5,147 nucleotides of DNA, from assembly GCA_021201515.1 (NCBI GenBank), contig JAJQET010000020.1, forward strand, positions 1 through 5,147, given 5' to 3'. The stretch is from Clostridiales bacterium (lineage in GTDB: Bacteria > Bacillota > Clostridia > Oscillospirales > Oscillospiraceae). The notes under the pieces are model-generated. The model did not search any database. It was not told where the DNA came from and worked only from the letters and a program-made list of their open reading frames with translations. This document shows, piece after piece, positions 1 to 4,260 of the stretch (positions are counted from its first letter, which is position 1; every line of letters begins with the position of its first letter). Made by a program: the position numbers and the translations under genes.

Positions 1-300
1 CAGGAACTCGTCAATGACCTCGGAGGGCTTGGGGGTCAGCAGGCCCATCAGCTTGGTGTCAAAGAGGTCCCGATAGGTGACGGAGTTGCCCTCCATGACC
101 CCGTTTTCGTAGGCGTAGTCGCAGAGCTTATCCAGAATGGCCTGGATGGGGGGGATGCTGTCCACCTCCACCAGGCCGTCAAAGCCGTCCAGGTGCAGGG
201 CGGCCAGGAGCTGGTTCGCCGCCCACAGCCGGTCCACCTCCTCCAGCCAGTTCTTTTGCACCGCGTATTCCACCAACTGAGAAATTTCCTGTTCCAACAT
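1..300 (-). CDS. galT: UDP-glucose--hexose-1-phosphate uridylyltransferase (class II GalT), N-terminal part, cut by window edge
   Basis: GalT exchanges UMP between UDP-glucose and galactose 1-phosphate, giving UDP-galactose and glucose 1-phosphate in the cytoplasmic Leloir pathway. Exactly 100 codons are present, starting MLEQEISQLVEYAVQ. The fragment carries the N-terminal helical pattern of the Firmicutes-type class II family (about 500 residues, unlike the roughly 350-residue E. coli type): an N-x-LL segment near residues 35-38, then YRDLFDTKLMGLLTPKPSEV at residues 77-96, which I recognise as typical of that family. The catalytic His-Pro-His region lies beyond the window, so activity cannot be judged. 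The ATG at 300 is chosen because AAGGAGGG (plus 308-315) sits 7 bases upstream. The gene follows galK by 13 bases, and its Shine-Dalgarno overlaps the galK stop, so co-transcription and probable translational coupling are inferred. Family identity is confident from galK adjacency plus the motif. Confidence 0.9.
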   Translation of the reverse strand, partial: MLEQEISQLVEYAVQKNWLEEVDRLWAANQLLAALHLDGFDGLVEVDSIPPIQAILDKLCDYAYENGVMEGNSVTYRDLFDTKLMGLLTPKPSEVIDEFL

Positions 301-307
301 TGTGATA

Positions 308-315
308 CCCTCCTT
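308..315 (-). promoter_or_regulatory. galT Shine-Dalgarno overlapping the galK stop codon
   Basis: On the minus strand AAGGAGGG lies 7 bases before the galT ATG, and its first bases are part of the galK TAA stop (plus 314-316). A ribosome ending galK therefore stands on the galT initiation region, which is the usual arrangement for coupled translation. Coupling itself is inferred. Confidence 0.85.
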
Positions 316-1627
316 AGTTCTGTAACTCCGCTTCTCCAATTAAGGTGCAGCCGCCCACCGGGCGAATGGCCGTCACGCGGCAGGCCCCTTCTCCCAGCAG
401 GGCGTCCATCCCCGCCCGGAAGCCGGGCACCTGTTCCATCGGGACAAAGGCCTGAATGGTGCCGGCAAAGCCGCCGCCGTGGACCCGGAAGGCCCCCTTC
501 CCCGCCAGCAGATGCTCCGCCATGGCCAGGGCCACCGCCACAGGCTGGGAAGCGCTGTCCCGGAAGGTGGCGATATTCTGTAAGTACATGAAGGAGGAGC
601 GGCCGGACTCCGACACCAGCGCCAGGAACCGGTCAAACTGCCCCGCCTCCAGTGCAGCCACCTGCTGCTCCACCCGATGGCAGTCGGAGAAGTAGTGAAT
701 GGCCCGGAGCACCGCCCGGTCGCCGCACTGGGCCCGCAGGTCGGGAATCGCCGCGTAAAACGCGCCCTCATCCACCTGAGAGAGAATCTCCTTGCCGAAG
801 CAGGCCGCCACAGCCCGCATCTCGGCGGGCATCGCCGCATAGTCGGCGGTCATATCCGCATGGTCCGCGCCGGTGTCCACAATACAGAGGGCGTAGCCCT
901 CTTTGGCAAAGTCAAAGTCCACCGCATGGTAGACGGGATCGTTGGCGTCGGCAAAGTCAATGGTGACCACGCCGCCCATGGCACAGCCCATCTGGTCCAG
1001 CAGGCCGGAGGGCTTGCCGAAGTAGACGTTCTCCGCATACTGCCCGATCTGGGCCACTTGGGCCATGGAGAGGGCGCCGCCACAGAACAGGGCGTTCGCC
1101 GCCACGCCCATCAGCACCTCAAAGCAGGCGGAGGAGGACAGGCCGCTTCCCCCCGGTACGTTGGAGGTCACATAGGCGTCAAAGCCGCTGACAGGATACC
1201 CCAGCTGGCTGACCCTGGCCAGGACGCCCCGCACCAGGGACTGGGTGGTGTTCTCCTCTGCCTCCACCTTCTCCAGCCGATTGGTATCCACCGTGATCAG
1301 GCCATAGCCCTCCGACCAGATGTTGACCAGAGCGGAGCCGTTCCTGGCGCAGACGGCCAGGGCATCCAGGTCCACGCTGCCGGTGAGCACCTTGCCCCCC
1401 TGATGGTCGGTGTGGTTGCCCCCCAGCTCCGTCCGGCCGGGGGCAGAATAGACGGCCACCTCCGTCTCGTCCCCTCTGGAAAAGGCGGACTGAAATGCCT
1501 CCGTGGCGTGCAAAATCCGCTGCCGCAAATCGGCCACCTCCCCGGATGGCCGGCAATAGAGATAGGACAGGCGGGCGTCATATGCCCCGCCTGTCAACTG
1601 TTCCCGCAGCGCTTGGATCGTCAACAT
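314..1627 (-). CDS. galK: Galactokinase (GHMP kinase family)
   Basis: Phosphorylates alpha-D-galactose with ATP to galactose 1-phosphate, the substrate of the adjacent galT, in the cytoplasm. The 437-residue protein has the three GHMP signatures in order. The galactokinase signature APGRTELGGNHTDHQGG is at residues 62-78, where Arg65 matches the catalytic arginine. The ATP-binding loop VPGGSGLSSSA is at 157-167. The C-terminal GGGFAGT is at 384-390. GKPSGLLDQMG (204-214) supplies Asp211, equivalent to the catalytic base. Length is at the long end of the family (about 380-430), with roughly 55 residues before motif 1, as in many Clostridia. The sugar-contacting Glu of the classical GEHTD motif is Asn71 here. 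The ATG at 1627 is preceded at 7 bases by AGGAGG (plus 1635-1640). It is the first gene of a galK-galT operon. N-acetylgalactosamine or another sugar as substrate is a less likely alternative. Confidence 0.95.
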   Translation of the reverse strand: MLTIQALREQLTGGAYDARLSYLYCRPSGEVADLRQRILHATEAFQSAFSRGDETEVAVYSAPGRTELGGNHTDHQGGKVLTGSVDLDALAVCARNGSALVNIWSEGYGLITVDTNRLEKVEAEENTTQSLVRGVLARVSQLGYPVSGFDAYVTSNVPGGSGLSSSACFEVLMGVAANALFCGGALSMAQVAQIGQYAENVYFGKPSGLLDQMGCAMGGVVTIDFADANDPVYHAVDFDFAKEGYALCIVDTGADHADMTADYAAMPAEMRAVAACFGKEILSQVDEGAFYAAIPDLRAQCGDRAVLRAIHYFSDCHRVEQQVAALEAGQFDRFLALVSESGRSSFMYLQNIATFRDSASQPVAVALAMAEHLLAGKGAFRVHGGGFAGTIQAFVPMEQVPGFRAGMDALLGEGACRVTAIRPVGGCTLIGEAELQN

Positions 1628-1634
1628 AGCTGTT

Positions 1635-1640
1635 CCTCCT
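1635..1640 (-). promoter_or_regulatory. galK ribosome binding site
   Basis: AGGAGG on the minus strand with 7 bases to the ATG at 1627. A perfect anti-Shine-Dalgarno match that fixes the galK start. Confidence 0.9.
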
Positions 1641-1655
1641 GTATGATTGTTGCTT

Positions 1656-1691
1656 AGGCGGCTGCATTCTCAGGTTCCCCGTCTGCCGCCT
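1656..1691 (-). promoter_or_regulatory. Hairpin in the galK 5' leader
   Basis: AGGCGGC and GCCGCCT (plus 1656-1662 and 1685-1691) can form a perfect 7-bp stem with a 22-base loop. It ends 15 bases before the galK Shine-Dalgarno and would be transcribed from either candidate promoter. No U-run follows, so it is not an intrinsic terminator. An RNA-stability or translational role is speculative, and it may be fortuitous in GC-rich DNA. Confidence 0.35.
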
Positions 1692-1716
1692 GCCGGGGCT
1701 GTGTTGCTATAGCCCC

Positions 1717-1745
1717 ATTGTAACATATTCCCTTCACCGGAACAA
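1717..1745 (-). promoter_or_regulatory. Candidate galK promoter, proximal (sigma-A, extended -10)
   Basis: Reading the minus strand, TTGTTC (plus 1740-1745) is followed after 17 bases by TACAAT (plus 1717-1722). The -10 is preceded by TG plus one base, giving the extended form TGTTACAAT. The -10 matches five of six consensus positions and the -35 three of six. The predicted start near 1710 gives a leader of about 80 bases. This is the better of two candidates. Confidence 0.6.
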
Positions 1746-1764
1746 GTGGGAAACATCTCTTCAT

Positions 1765-1792
1765 GTTGTAAAATTTCAGCCGATCGTGTCAA
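1765..1792 (-). promoter_or_regulatory. Candidate galK promoter, distal (sigma-A)
   Basis: A perfect -35 TTGACA (plus 1787-1792) is followed after 16 bases by TACAAC (plus 1765-1770, four of six matches). The -35 begins only a few bases after the stem of the upstream terminator, so the control elements are packed tightly. It may be used alongside or instead of the proximal promoter. Confidence 0.45.
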
Positions 1793-1793
1793 A
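1774..1793. promoter_or_regulatory. Imperfect 20-bp palindrome, possible galK operator
   Basis: The element is centred on CGATCG (plus 1781-1786) with TTTCAGC and TGTCAAA flanks. Seven of ten half-site positions pair: the core three, one inner position and the outer three. It overlaps the perfect TTGACA and spacer of the distal promoter, where a repressor would block RNA polymerase. No regulator gene is present in the window. It is not a good match to the catabolite-control cre consensus. Confidence 0.3.
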
Positions 1794-1842
1794 ATGAATC
1801 GGACAGGGGGCCTTTCCGCCGGCGGGCGGCCCTCTGTCCGAT
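1794..1842 (-). terminator. Intrinsic terminator downstream of the YihY-family gene
   Basis: A 15-bp stem (plus 1798-1812 with 1828-1842, one G-T position) encloses a 15-base GC-rich loop. On the minus strand it is followed by TCATTTT, a short and imperfect U-rich tail. It lies 22 bases past the stop of the gene ending at 1864 and separates it from the galK promoters. The strong stem favours termination, though the interrupted U-tract may allow some read-through. Confidence 0.75.
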
Positions 1843-1863
1843 GCAATACATTTAAAGTATCCG

Positions 1864-2751
1864 TTACAGGATATGCTCCAGAATATAGCTGACCTCCAGG
1901 CCCTGCCTGTGCCGCCAGCGCACATAGTTCACCGCGTTGCCCAGAATCACAATGGTCCCGCAGAAGTACAGCCACATCATCAGCAGCACAATGGAGGCCA
2001 GGGAGCCGTAAATCATGGAGTACCGGTTGGACAGGGTGATGAAGAAGGAGAACAGCCAGGTGAACAGCGTCAGCGCCAGCGACGCGAACAGCGCACCAAT
2101 GGCCACCGGCGGATGGTTCTTCCCGCCGGGAGAGGTGATGCGGTAAATGAGCATCAGCAGCAGCATTGCCAGGCCAAACATGATGCCCGCCCTGGACCAG
2201 TTCCACAGCGCGGTGGGGATAGAGATGGAGAAGATGTCATTGACCGCCTGAATGAACCAGCTGCCCGTAAAGACGATGATCATGGTAAAATAGATAAACA
2301 GGATGAGCAGCACAGAATACAGCACGGAAAACAGGATATACTTCACACCCCGCAGGCTTCTCTGACAGTAAATCTCTCCGGAGATGGAGATCAGGCTGCG
2401 GAACGCAGCGGAGGAGGCCGTCAGCATCGTGATCAGCCCCGTGATCAGCAGGGCGACGCTCAGGTTGTTCAGGACGTAGGACACATATTCCTCCAGCAGC
2501 TCATAAATCTGCTCCGGCAGCACAGCCTCTATGACCCCCAGCACCTGGGTGTCGCTGATGGGCAGCACGCCGATAATACCGATCACCATAATCAAAAGGG
2601 GAAACACCGTCATCAGGGCATAATAGGCAAACTCCGCGCCGGAACGGGAGATCCGCCGGTCCAGAAAGACGTTGACCACGCAGTAAAGAAACCGCACCGG
2701 ATAATGCCGCGCGGCCAGCCGTTCCAGCCAGCCGGTTACCTTCTTCTCCAT
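1864..2751 (-). CDS. YihY/virulence factor BrkB family membrane protein
   Basis: A polytopic inner-membrane protein of 295 residues, the usual size for the YihY/BrkB family (once misassigned as RNase BN). Its molecular function is not established. About six hydrophobic segments are visible near residues 44-64, 98-116, 138-162, 189-205, 216-240 and 248-272. Two family-typical stretches support the call: SGAEFAYYALMTVFPLLIMV (37-56), which resembles the conserved N-terminal A-A/F-YY-LxxxFPLL block, and YGSLASIVLLMMWLY (248-262) followed by G-x-x-x-N-Y at 271-276. The C-terminus is short and basic. The ATG at 2751 is preferred because AAGAGG (plus 2759-2764) sits 7 bases upstream. A GTG at 2775 would add eight residues but has no Shine-Dalgarno. 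A terminator follows. No clear promoter was found, so it may depend partly on read-through from rpsT. Confidence 0.9.
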   Translation of the reverse strand: MEKKVTGWLERLAARHYPVRFLYCVVNVFLDRRISRSGAEFAYYALMTVFPLLIMVIGIIGVLPISDTQVLGVIEAVLPEQIYELLEEYVSYVLNNLSVALLITGLITMLTASSAAFRSLISISGEIYCQRSLRGVKYILFSVLYSVLLILFIYFTMIIVFTGSWFIQAVNDIFSISIPTALWNWSRAGIMFGLAMLLLMLIYRITSPGGKNHPPVAIGALFASLALTLFTWLFSFFITLSNRYSMIYGSLASIVLLMMWLYFCGTIVILGNAVNYVRWRHRQGLEVSYILEHIL

Positions 2752-2758
2752 ATCAGCA

Positions 2759-2764
2759 CCTCTT
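2759..2764 (-). promoter_or_regulatory. Ribosome binding site deciding the start of the YihY-family gene
   Basis: AAGAGG on the minus strand, 7 bases before the ATG at 2751. It lies inside the eight-codon extension that the GTG at 2775 would give, so it argues for the shorter protein. Confidence 0.7.
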
Positions 2765-2812
2765 TTCCGGGGCACCTGTGCCGCGCCCTACTGGGATAGG
2801 GTATGCGCCCGG

Positions 2813-2833
2813 CCGCCGGTTTATCACCGGCGG
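2813..2833. repeat. Perfect GC-rich hairpin between rpsT and the YihY-family gene
   Basis: CCGCCGGT and ACCGGCGG form an 8-bp perfect inverted repeat around a 5-base loop (TTATC). There is no T-run on either side, so it is not a standard terminator. It stands 10 bases beyond the rpsT terminator tail and about 60 bases before the next start codon. It could be a dispersed REP-like unit, an mRNA 3'-end stabiliser or part of a double terminator. Only one copy is seen here. Confidence 0.5.
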
Positions 2834-2843
2834 GACAAATAGC

Positions 2844-2874
2844 AAAAACCGCCTGCAAATCGGGCAGACGGCTT
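2844..2874 (-). terminator. Intrinsic terminator of rpsT
   Basis: On the minus strand AAGCCGTCTGC and GCAGGCGGTTT pair as an 11-bp stem with two G-U pairs (plus 2864-2874 with 2846-2856) around a 7-base loop, running directly into TTTTT (plus 2844-2848). It lies 25 bases past the rpsT stop. The shape and position are classical. Confidence 0.88.
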
Positions 2875-2899
2875 ATGCTAACCAATCAATGGCTCATGC

Positions 2900-3163
2900 T
2901 CAGTCAATCGCGTTCAACCGGATGGTCATCTGGCTCTTCTTGTGAGCGGCCTTGTTCCGATGAATCAGGCCCTTCGCGGCAGCCTTGTCAACGCACTTGA
3001 TTGCGGCCTTGTAGGCGGTGGCGGCCTCAGCACGGTCGCCTTCGTCAGCCTTGGCATCAAAGTTCTTGATCAGAGTCTTCATTTCAGACTTTGCAGCCTT
3101 GTTCTGGGCATTCTTGCTCTGGGCAACCAGAACACGCTTCTTCGCGGACTTGATATTGGGCAA
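2900..3163 (-). CDS. rpsT: 30S ribosomal protein S20 (TTG start)
   Basis: S20 is a small, basic, helical protein that binds 16S rRNA in the body of the small subunit. With the TTG start at 3163 the product is 87 residues, the normal family length, and begins MPNIKSAKKRV, the conserved S20 N-terminus. Other supporting features are the lysine/alanine-rich helices, KNFDAKADEGD in the middle, and the C-terminal GLIHRNKAAHKKSQMT block (65-80), which is highly typical. An in-frame ATG 24 bases upstream would give a 95-residue protein, but its N-terminus is unlike S20 and the best Shine-Dalgarno (AGGAGGT, plus 3171-3177) lies within it, 7 bases before the TTG. The gene is monocistronic by appearance, with its own promoter and terminator, and is divergent from gpr. 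Confidence 0.96.
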   Translation of the reverse strand: MPNIKSAKKRVLVAQSKNAQNKAAKSEMKTLIKNFDAKADEGDRAEAATAYKAAIKCVDKAAAKGLIHRNKAAHKKSQMTIRLNAID

Positions 3164-3170
3164 ATCTAAC

Positions 3171-3177
3171 ACCTCCT
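3171..3177 (-). promoter_or_regulatory. rpsT ribosome binding site selecting the TTG start
   Basis: AGGAGGT on the minus strand with 7 bases to the TTG at 3163. The spacing is ideal for TTG and impossible for the in-frame ATG at 3187, which lies upstream of this site. Confidence 0.92.
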
Positions 3178-3189
3178 GTACCAGCATCG

Positions 3190-3212
3190 CAGGCGCACCA
3201 AATTTGCACCTG
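3190..3212 (-). promoter_or_regulatory. Hairpin in the rpsT 5' leader
   Basis: On the minus strand CAGGTGC and GCGCCTG (plus 3206-3212 and 3190-3196) form a 7-bp stem with one G-U pair and a 9-base loop. It begins a few bases after the predicted transcription start and ends 12 bases before the Shine-Dalgarno. A competing small TGCA/TGCA hairpin at its 5' side is possible. It could be a feedback site for S20, which is known to repress its own translation in E. coli. That role is not shown here. Confidence 0.4.
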
Positions 3213-3223
3213 TGCAGTCACAT

Positions 3224-3252
3224 ATTATACCATGAAAAAAATCCCTTTGCAA
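3224..3252 (-). promoter_or_regulatory. rpsT promoter (sigma-A, extended -10)
   Basis: TTGCAA (plus 3247-3252) is followed after 17 bases by a perfect TATAAT (plus 3224-3229). The -10 is extended by TG plus one base. Predicted transcription starts near 3217, giving a leader of about 54 bases. This is the strongest promoter in the window, as expected for a ribosomal protein gene. Confidence 0.88.
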
Positions 3253-3256
3253 CTGG

Positions 3257-3271
3257 TTTTTTCGTTTTTTT
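3257..3271 (-). promoter_or_regulatory. A-tracts resembling an UP element upstream of the rpsT promoter
   Basis: On the minus strand a run of seven A, then CG, then six A lies 4 to 19 bases upstream of the -35. This is where the alpha-subunit C-terminal domain of RNA polymerase binds A-rich UP elements at strong promoters. The tracts contrast sharply with the GC-rich surroundings. On the plus strand the same bases read as T-runs upstream of gpr. Confidence 0.55.
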
Positions 3272-3283
3272 GTTGGGAGATTT

Positions 3284-3290
3284 CATAATT
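3284..3290 (+). promoter_or_regulatory. Weak candidate -10 element for gpr
   Basis: CATAATT lies about 40 bases before the gpr start and fits the CATnnT-like -10 of forespore sigma factors (sigma-F/sigma-G), which control gpr in Bacillus. No convincing GnATA-type -35 is seen 16-18 bases upstream, where the sequence is a T-rich run. It is offered only as the most likely place for the promoter. Confidence 0.25.
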
Positions 3291-3316
3291 TTCAGCGCCG
3301 GGGGCAAGACTGGTCT

Positions 3317-3323
3317 GAGGTGA
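3317..3323 (+). promoter_or_regulatory. gpr ribosome binding site deciding the start
   Basis: GAGGTGA lies 8 bases before the ATG at 3332. It overlaps the in-frame GTG at 3320 and is only 2 bases from the TTG at 3326, so it supports the ATG. Confidence 0.75.
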
Positions 3324-3331
3324 CTTTGACG

Positions 3332-4210
3332 ATGAGACGGTACGATTCAGACCTGATCGACGAGGCCAGGGAGCTTTGGCGCGCCGGACAGGGCGACCCC
3401 GGCGACCTGCCCGGCATCCGCTCGGAGGAGCGGGCCTGCGGCCCCTTCTCCCTCAGCGAGGTGGAGGTGCTGACCCCCCAGGGGGCGGAGCAGGTGGGCA
3501 AGCCGGAGGGGCTGTACCTGACCCTCTCCCTGGAGGCCCTGCTGCCCCGGCGCACCGCCCAATTCTCTCAGGCGGTGGAGGCCGTGGCGGAGCAGGTGGC
3601 CCGGCTTCTGCCGCCGGAGGCGGAGCAGGTGCTGGTGGTGGGCCTGGGGAACCGGGCGGTGACGCCGGACGCCGTAGGCCCCCGGACGGCGGACCGGGTA
3701 CTGGTGACCCGGCATCTGGTGGAGCAAATGCCGGAGGTGTTCGGAGCCTTCCGCCCCGTCTCCGCCCTGGCGGCGGGGGTGCTGGGGGTCACCGGCCTGG
3801 AGAGCGGCCAGGTGGTGCAGGCCGTGGCCGGGGCGCTGAAGCCGGACGCCGTCATCGCGGTGGACGCCCTGTGCGCCCGCAGCGTCCGGCGGCTGGGCTC
3901 CACGGTGCAGTTCAGCAACACCGGCATCGTCCCCGGCAGCGGGGTGGGCAACGCCCGCTTCGCGCTGACGGAGGAGACGCTGGGGGTGCCGGTGGTGGCG
4001 GTGGGCGTCCCCACCGTGGTGCGGGCGGAGGTGCTGGCCGCCCAGTGGGGCGGTCAGCCGGAGGGGCAGGAGGACCTGGCCTCCCTGCTGGTGACCCCCA
4101 AGGAGATCGACGCGCTGGTGGCCGACGTGTCCAAACTGCTGGGCTACGGCATCAGCATGGCCCTGCAGCGGGGTCTGCGTTTAGAGGATCTGGAGGCGCT
4201 GCTCAGCTGA
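3332..4210 (+). CDS. gpr: GPR endopeptidase (spore germination protease, peptidase family A25)
   Basis: GPR is made as a zymogen in the forespore and, on germination, cleaves the small acid-soluble proteins that coat spore DNA. The 292-residue protein carries the family blocks: GLGNRAVTPDAVGP (104-117), LVTRHL (124-129), RPVSALAAGVLGVTGLES (141-158), KPDAVIAVDALCARSV (170-185), NTGIVPGSGVGNAR (196-209), GVPVVAVGVPTVV (218-230) and VTPKEID (254-260). Asp113 and Asp178 line up with the two aspartates reported as catalytic in Bacillus megaterium GPR. The protein is shorter than the Bacillus form (about 370) because the segment between GVPTVV and VTPKEID is cut to some 23 residues, as I recall for several Clostridia. 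The pre-cleavage region is also short. The gene is divergent from rpsT and convergent with the fucO-like gene. The ATG at 3332 is chosen by its Shine-Dalgarno. Confidence 0.95.
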   Translation: MRRYDSDLIDEARELWRAGQGDPGDLPGIRSEERACGPFSLSEVEVLTPQGAEQVGKPEGLYLTLSLEALLPRRTAQFSQAVEAVAEQVARLLPPEAEQVLVVGLGNRAVTPDAVGPRTADRVLVTRHLVEQMPEVFGAFRPVSALAAGVLGVTGLESGQVVQAVAGALKPDAVIAVDALCARSVRRLGSTVQFSNTGIVPGSGVGNARFALTEETLGVPVVAVGVPTVVRAEVLAAQWGGQPEGQEDLASLLVTPKEIDALVADVSKLLGYGISMALQRGLRLEDLEALLS

Positions 4211-4211
4211 G

Positions 4212-4246
4212 AAAAAAGGCCGGCCTGCAATGTGCAGACCGGCCTT
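4212..4246. terminator. Terminator between convergent gpr and the fucO-like gene
   Basis: AAGGCCGG (4216-4223) pairs with CCGGCCTT (4239-4246). After one mismatch, CTGCA pairs with TGCAG around a 3-base ATG loop. On the minus strand the stem runs into TTTTTT (plus 4212-4217), a good terminator for the gene ending at 4261. On the plus strand only TTCTGT follows, so termination of gpr is probably weaker. It lies almost directly behind the gpr stop. Confidence 0.85.
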
Positions 4247-4260
4247 CTGTAAGGTCGTAA

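Noticed and set aside
677..1657. Long open frame on the plus strand opposite galK
   Set aside because: It is antisense to a gene with all GHMP motifs. The frame is open because of GC-rich codon bias, its translation is low-complexity in Gly/His/Ala/Gln, and it has no recognisable domain.
1695..1716. GGGGCT/AGCCCC hairpin in front of galK as a leader element
   Set aside because: A 6-bp stem with a 10-base loop exists, but half of it lies upstream of the start predicted for the better promoter, so it may not be transcribed intact.
1700..1800. Catabolite-control (cre) site in the galK promoter
   Set aside because: No stretch matches the TGWAANCGNTNWCA pattern well on either strand. The CGATCG palindrome has a different centre and flanks.
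1670..2206. Minus-strand frame overlapping the end of the YihY-family gene and the galK leader
   Set aside because: It is out of frame with the membrane protein and crosses a strong terminator and the galK promoter region. The translation has no recognisable features.
2752..2775. GTG start adding eight residues to the YihY-family protein
   Set aside because: No Shine-Dalgarno precedes it, while AAGAGG is correctly spaced for the ATG at 2751.
1873..2799. Open frame of about 308 codons on the plus strand opposite the YihY-family gene
   Set aside because: Its product is dominated by Gln, His, Arg and Asp, the mirror of hydrophobic codons on the other strand. The minus-strand product is a clear membrane protein with its own Shine-Dalgarno and terminator.
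3164..3187. Upstream ATG adding eight residues to S20
   Set aside because: The added residues do not resemble S20 and would place the AGGAGGT inside the gene. The TTG start gives the canonical N-terminus and spacing.
3376..4260. Second long plus-strand frame inside gpr
   Set aside because: Gly/Ala/Arg/Pro-rich out-of-frame translation of a very GC-rich gene. It runs over the gpr terminator and lacks any family motif.
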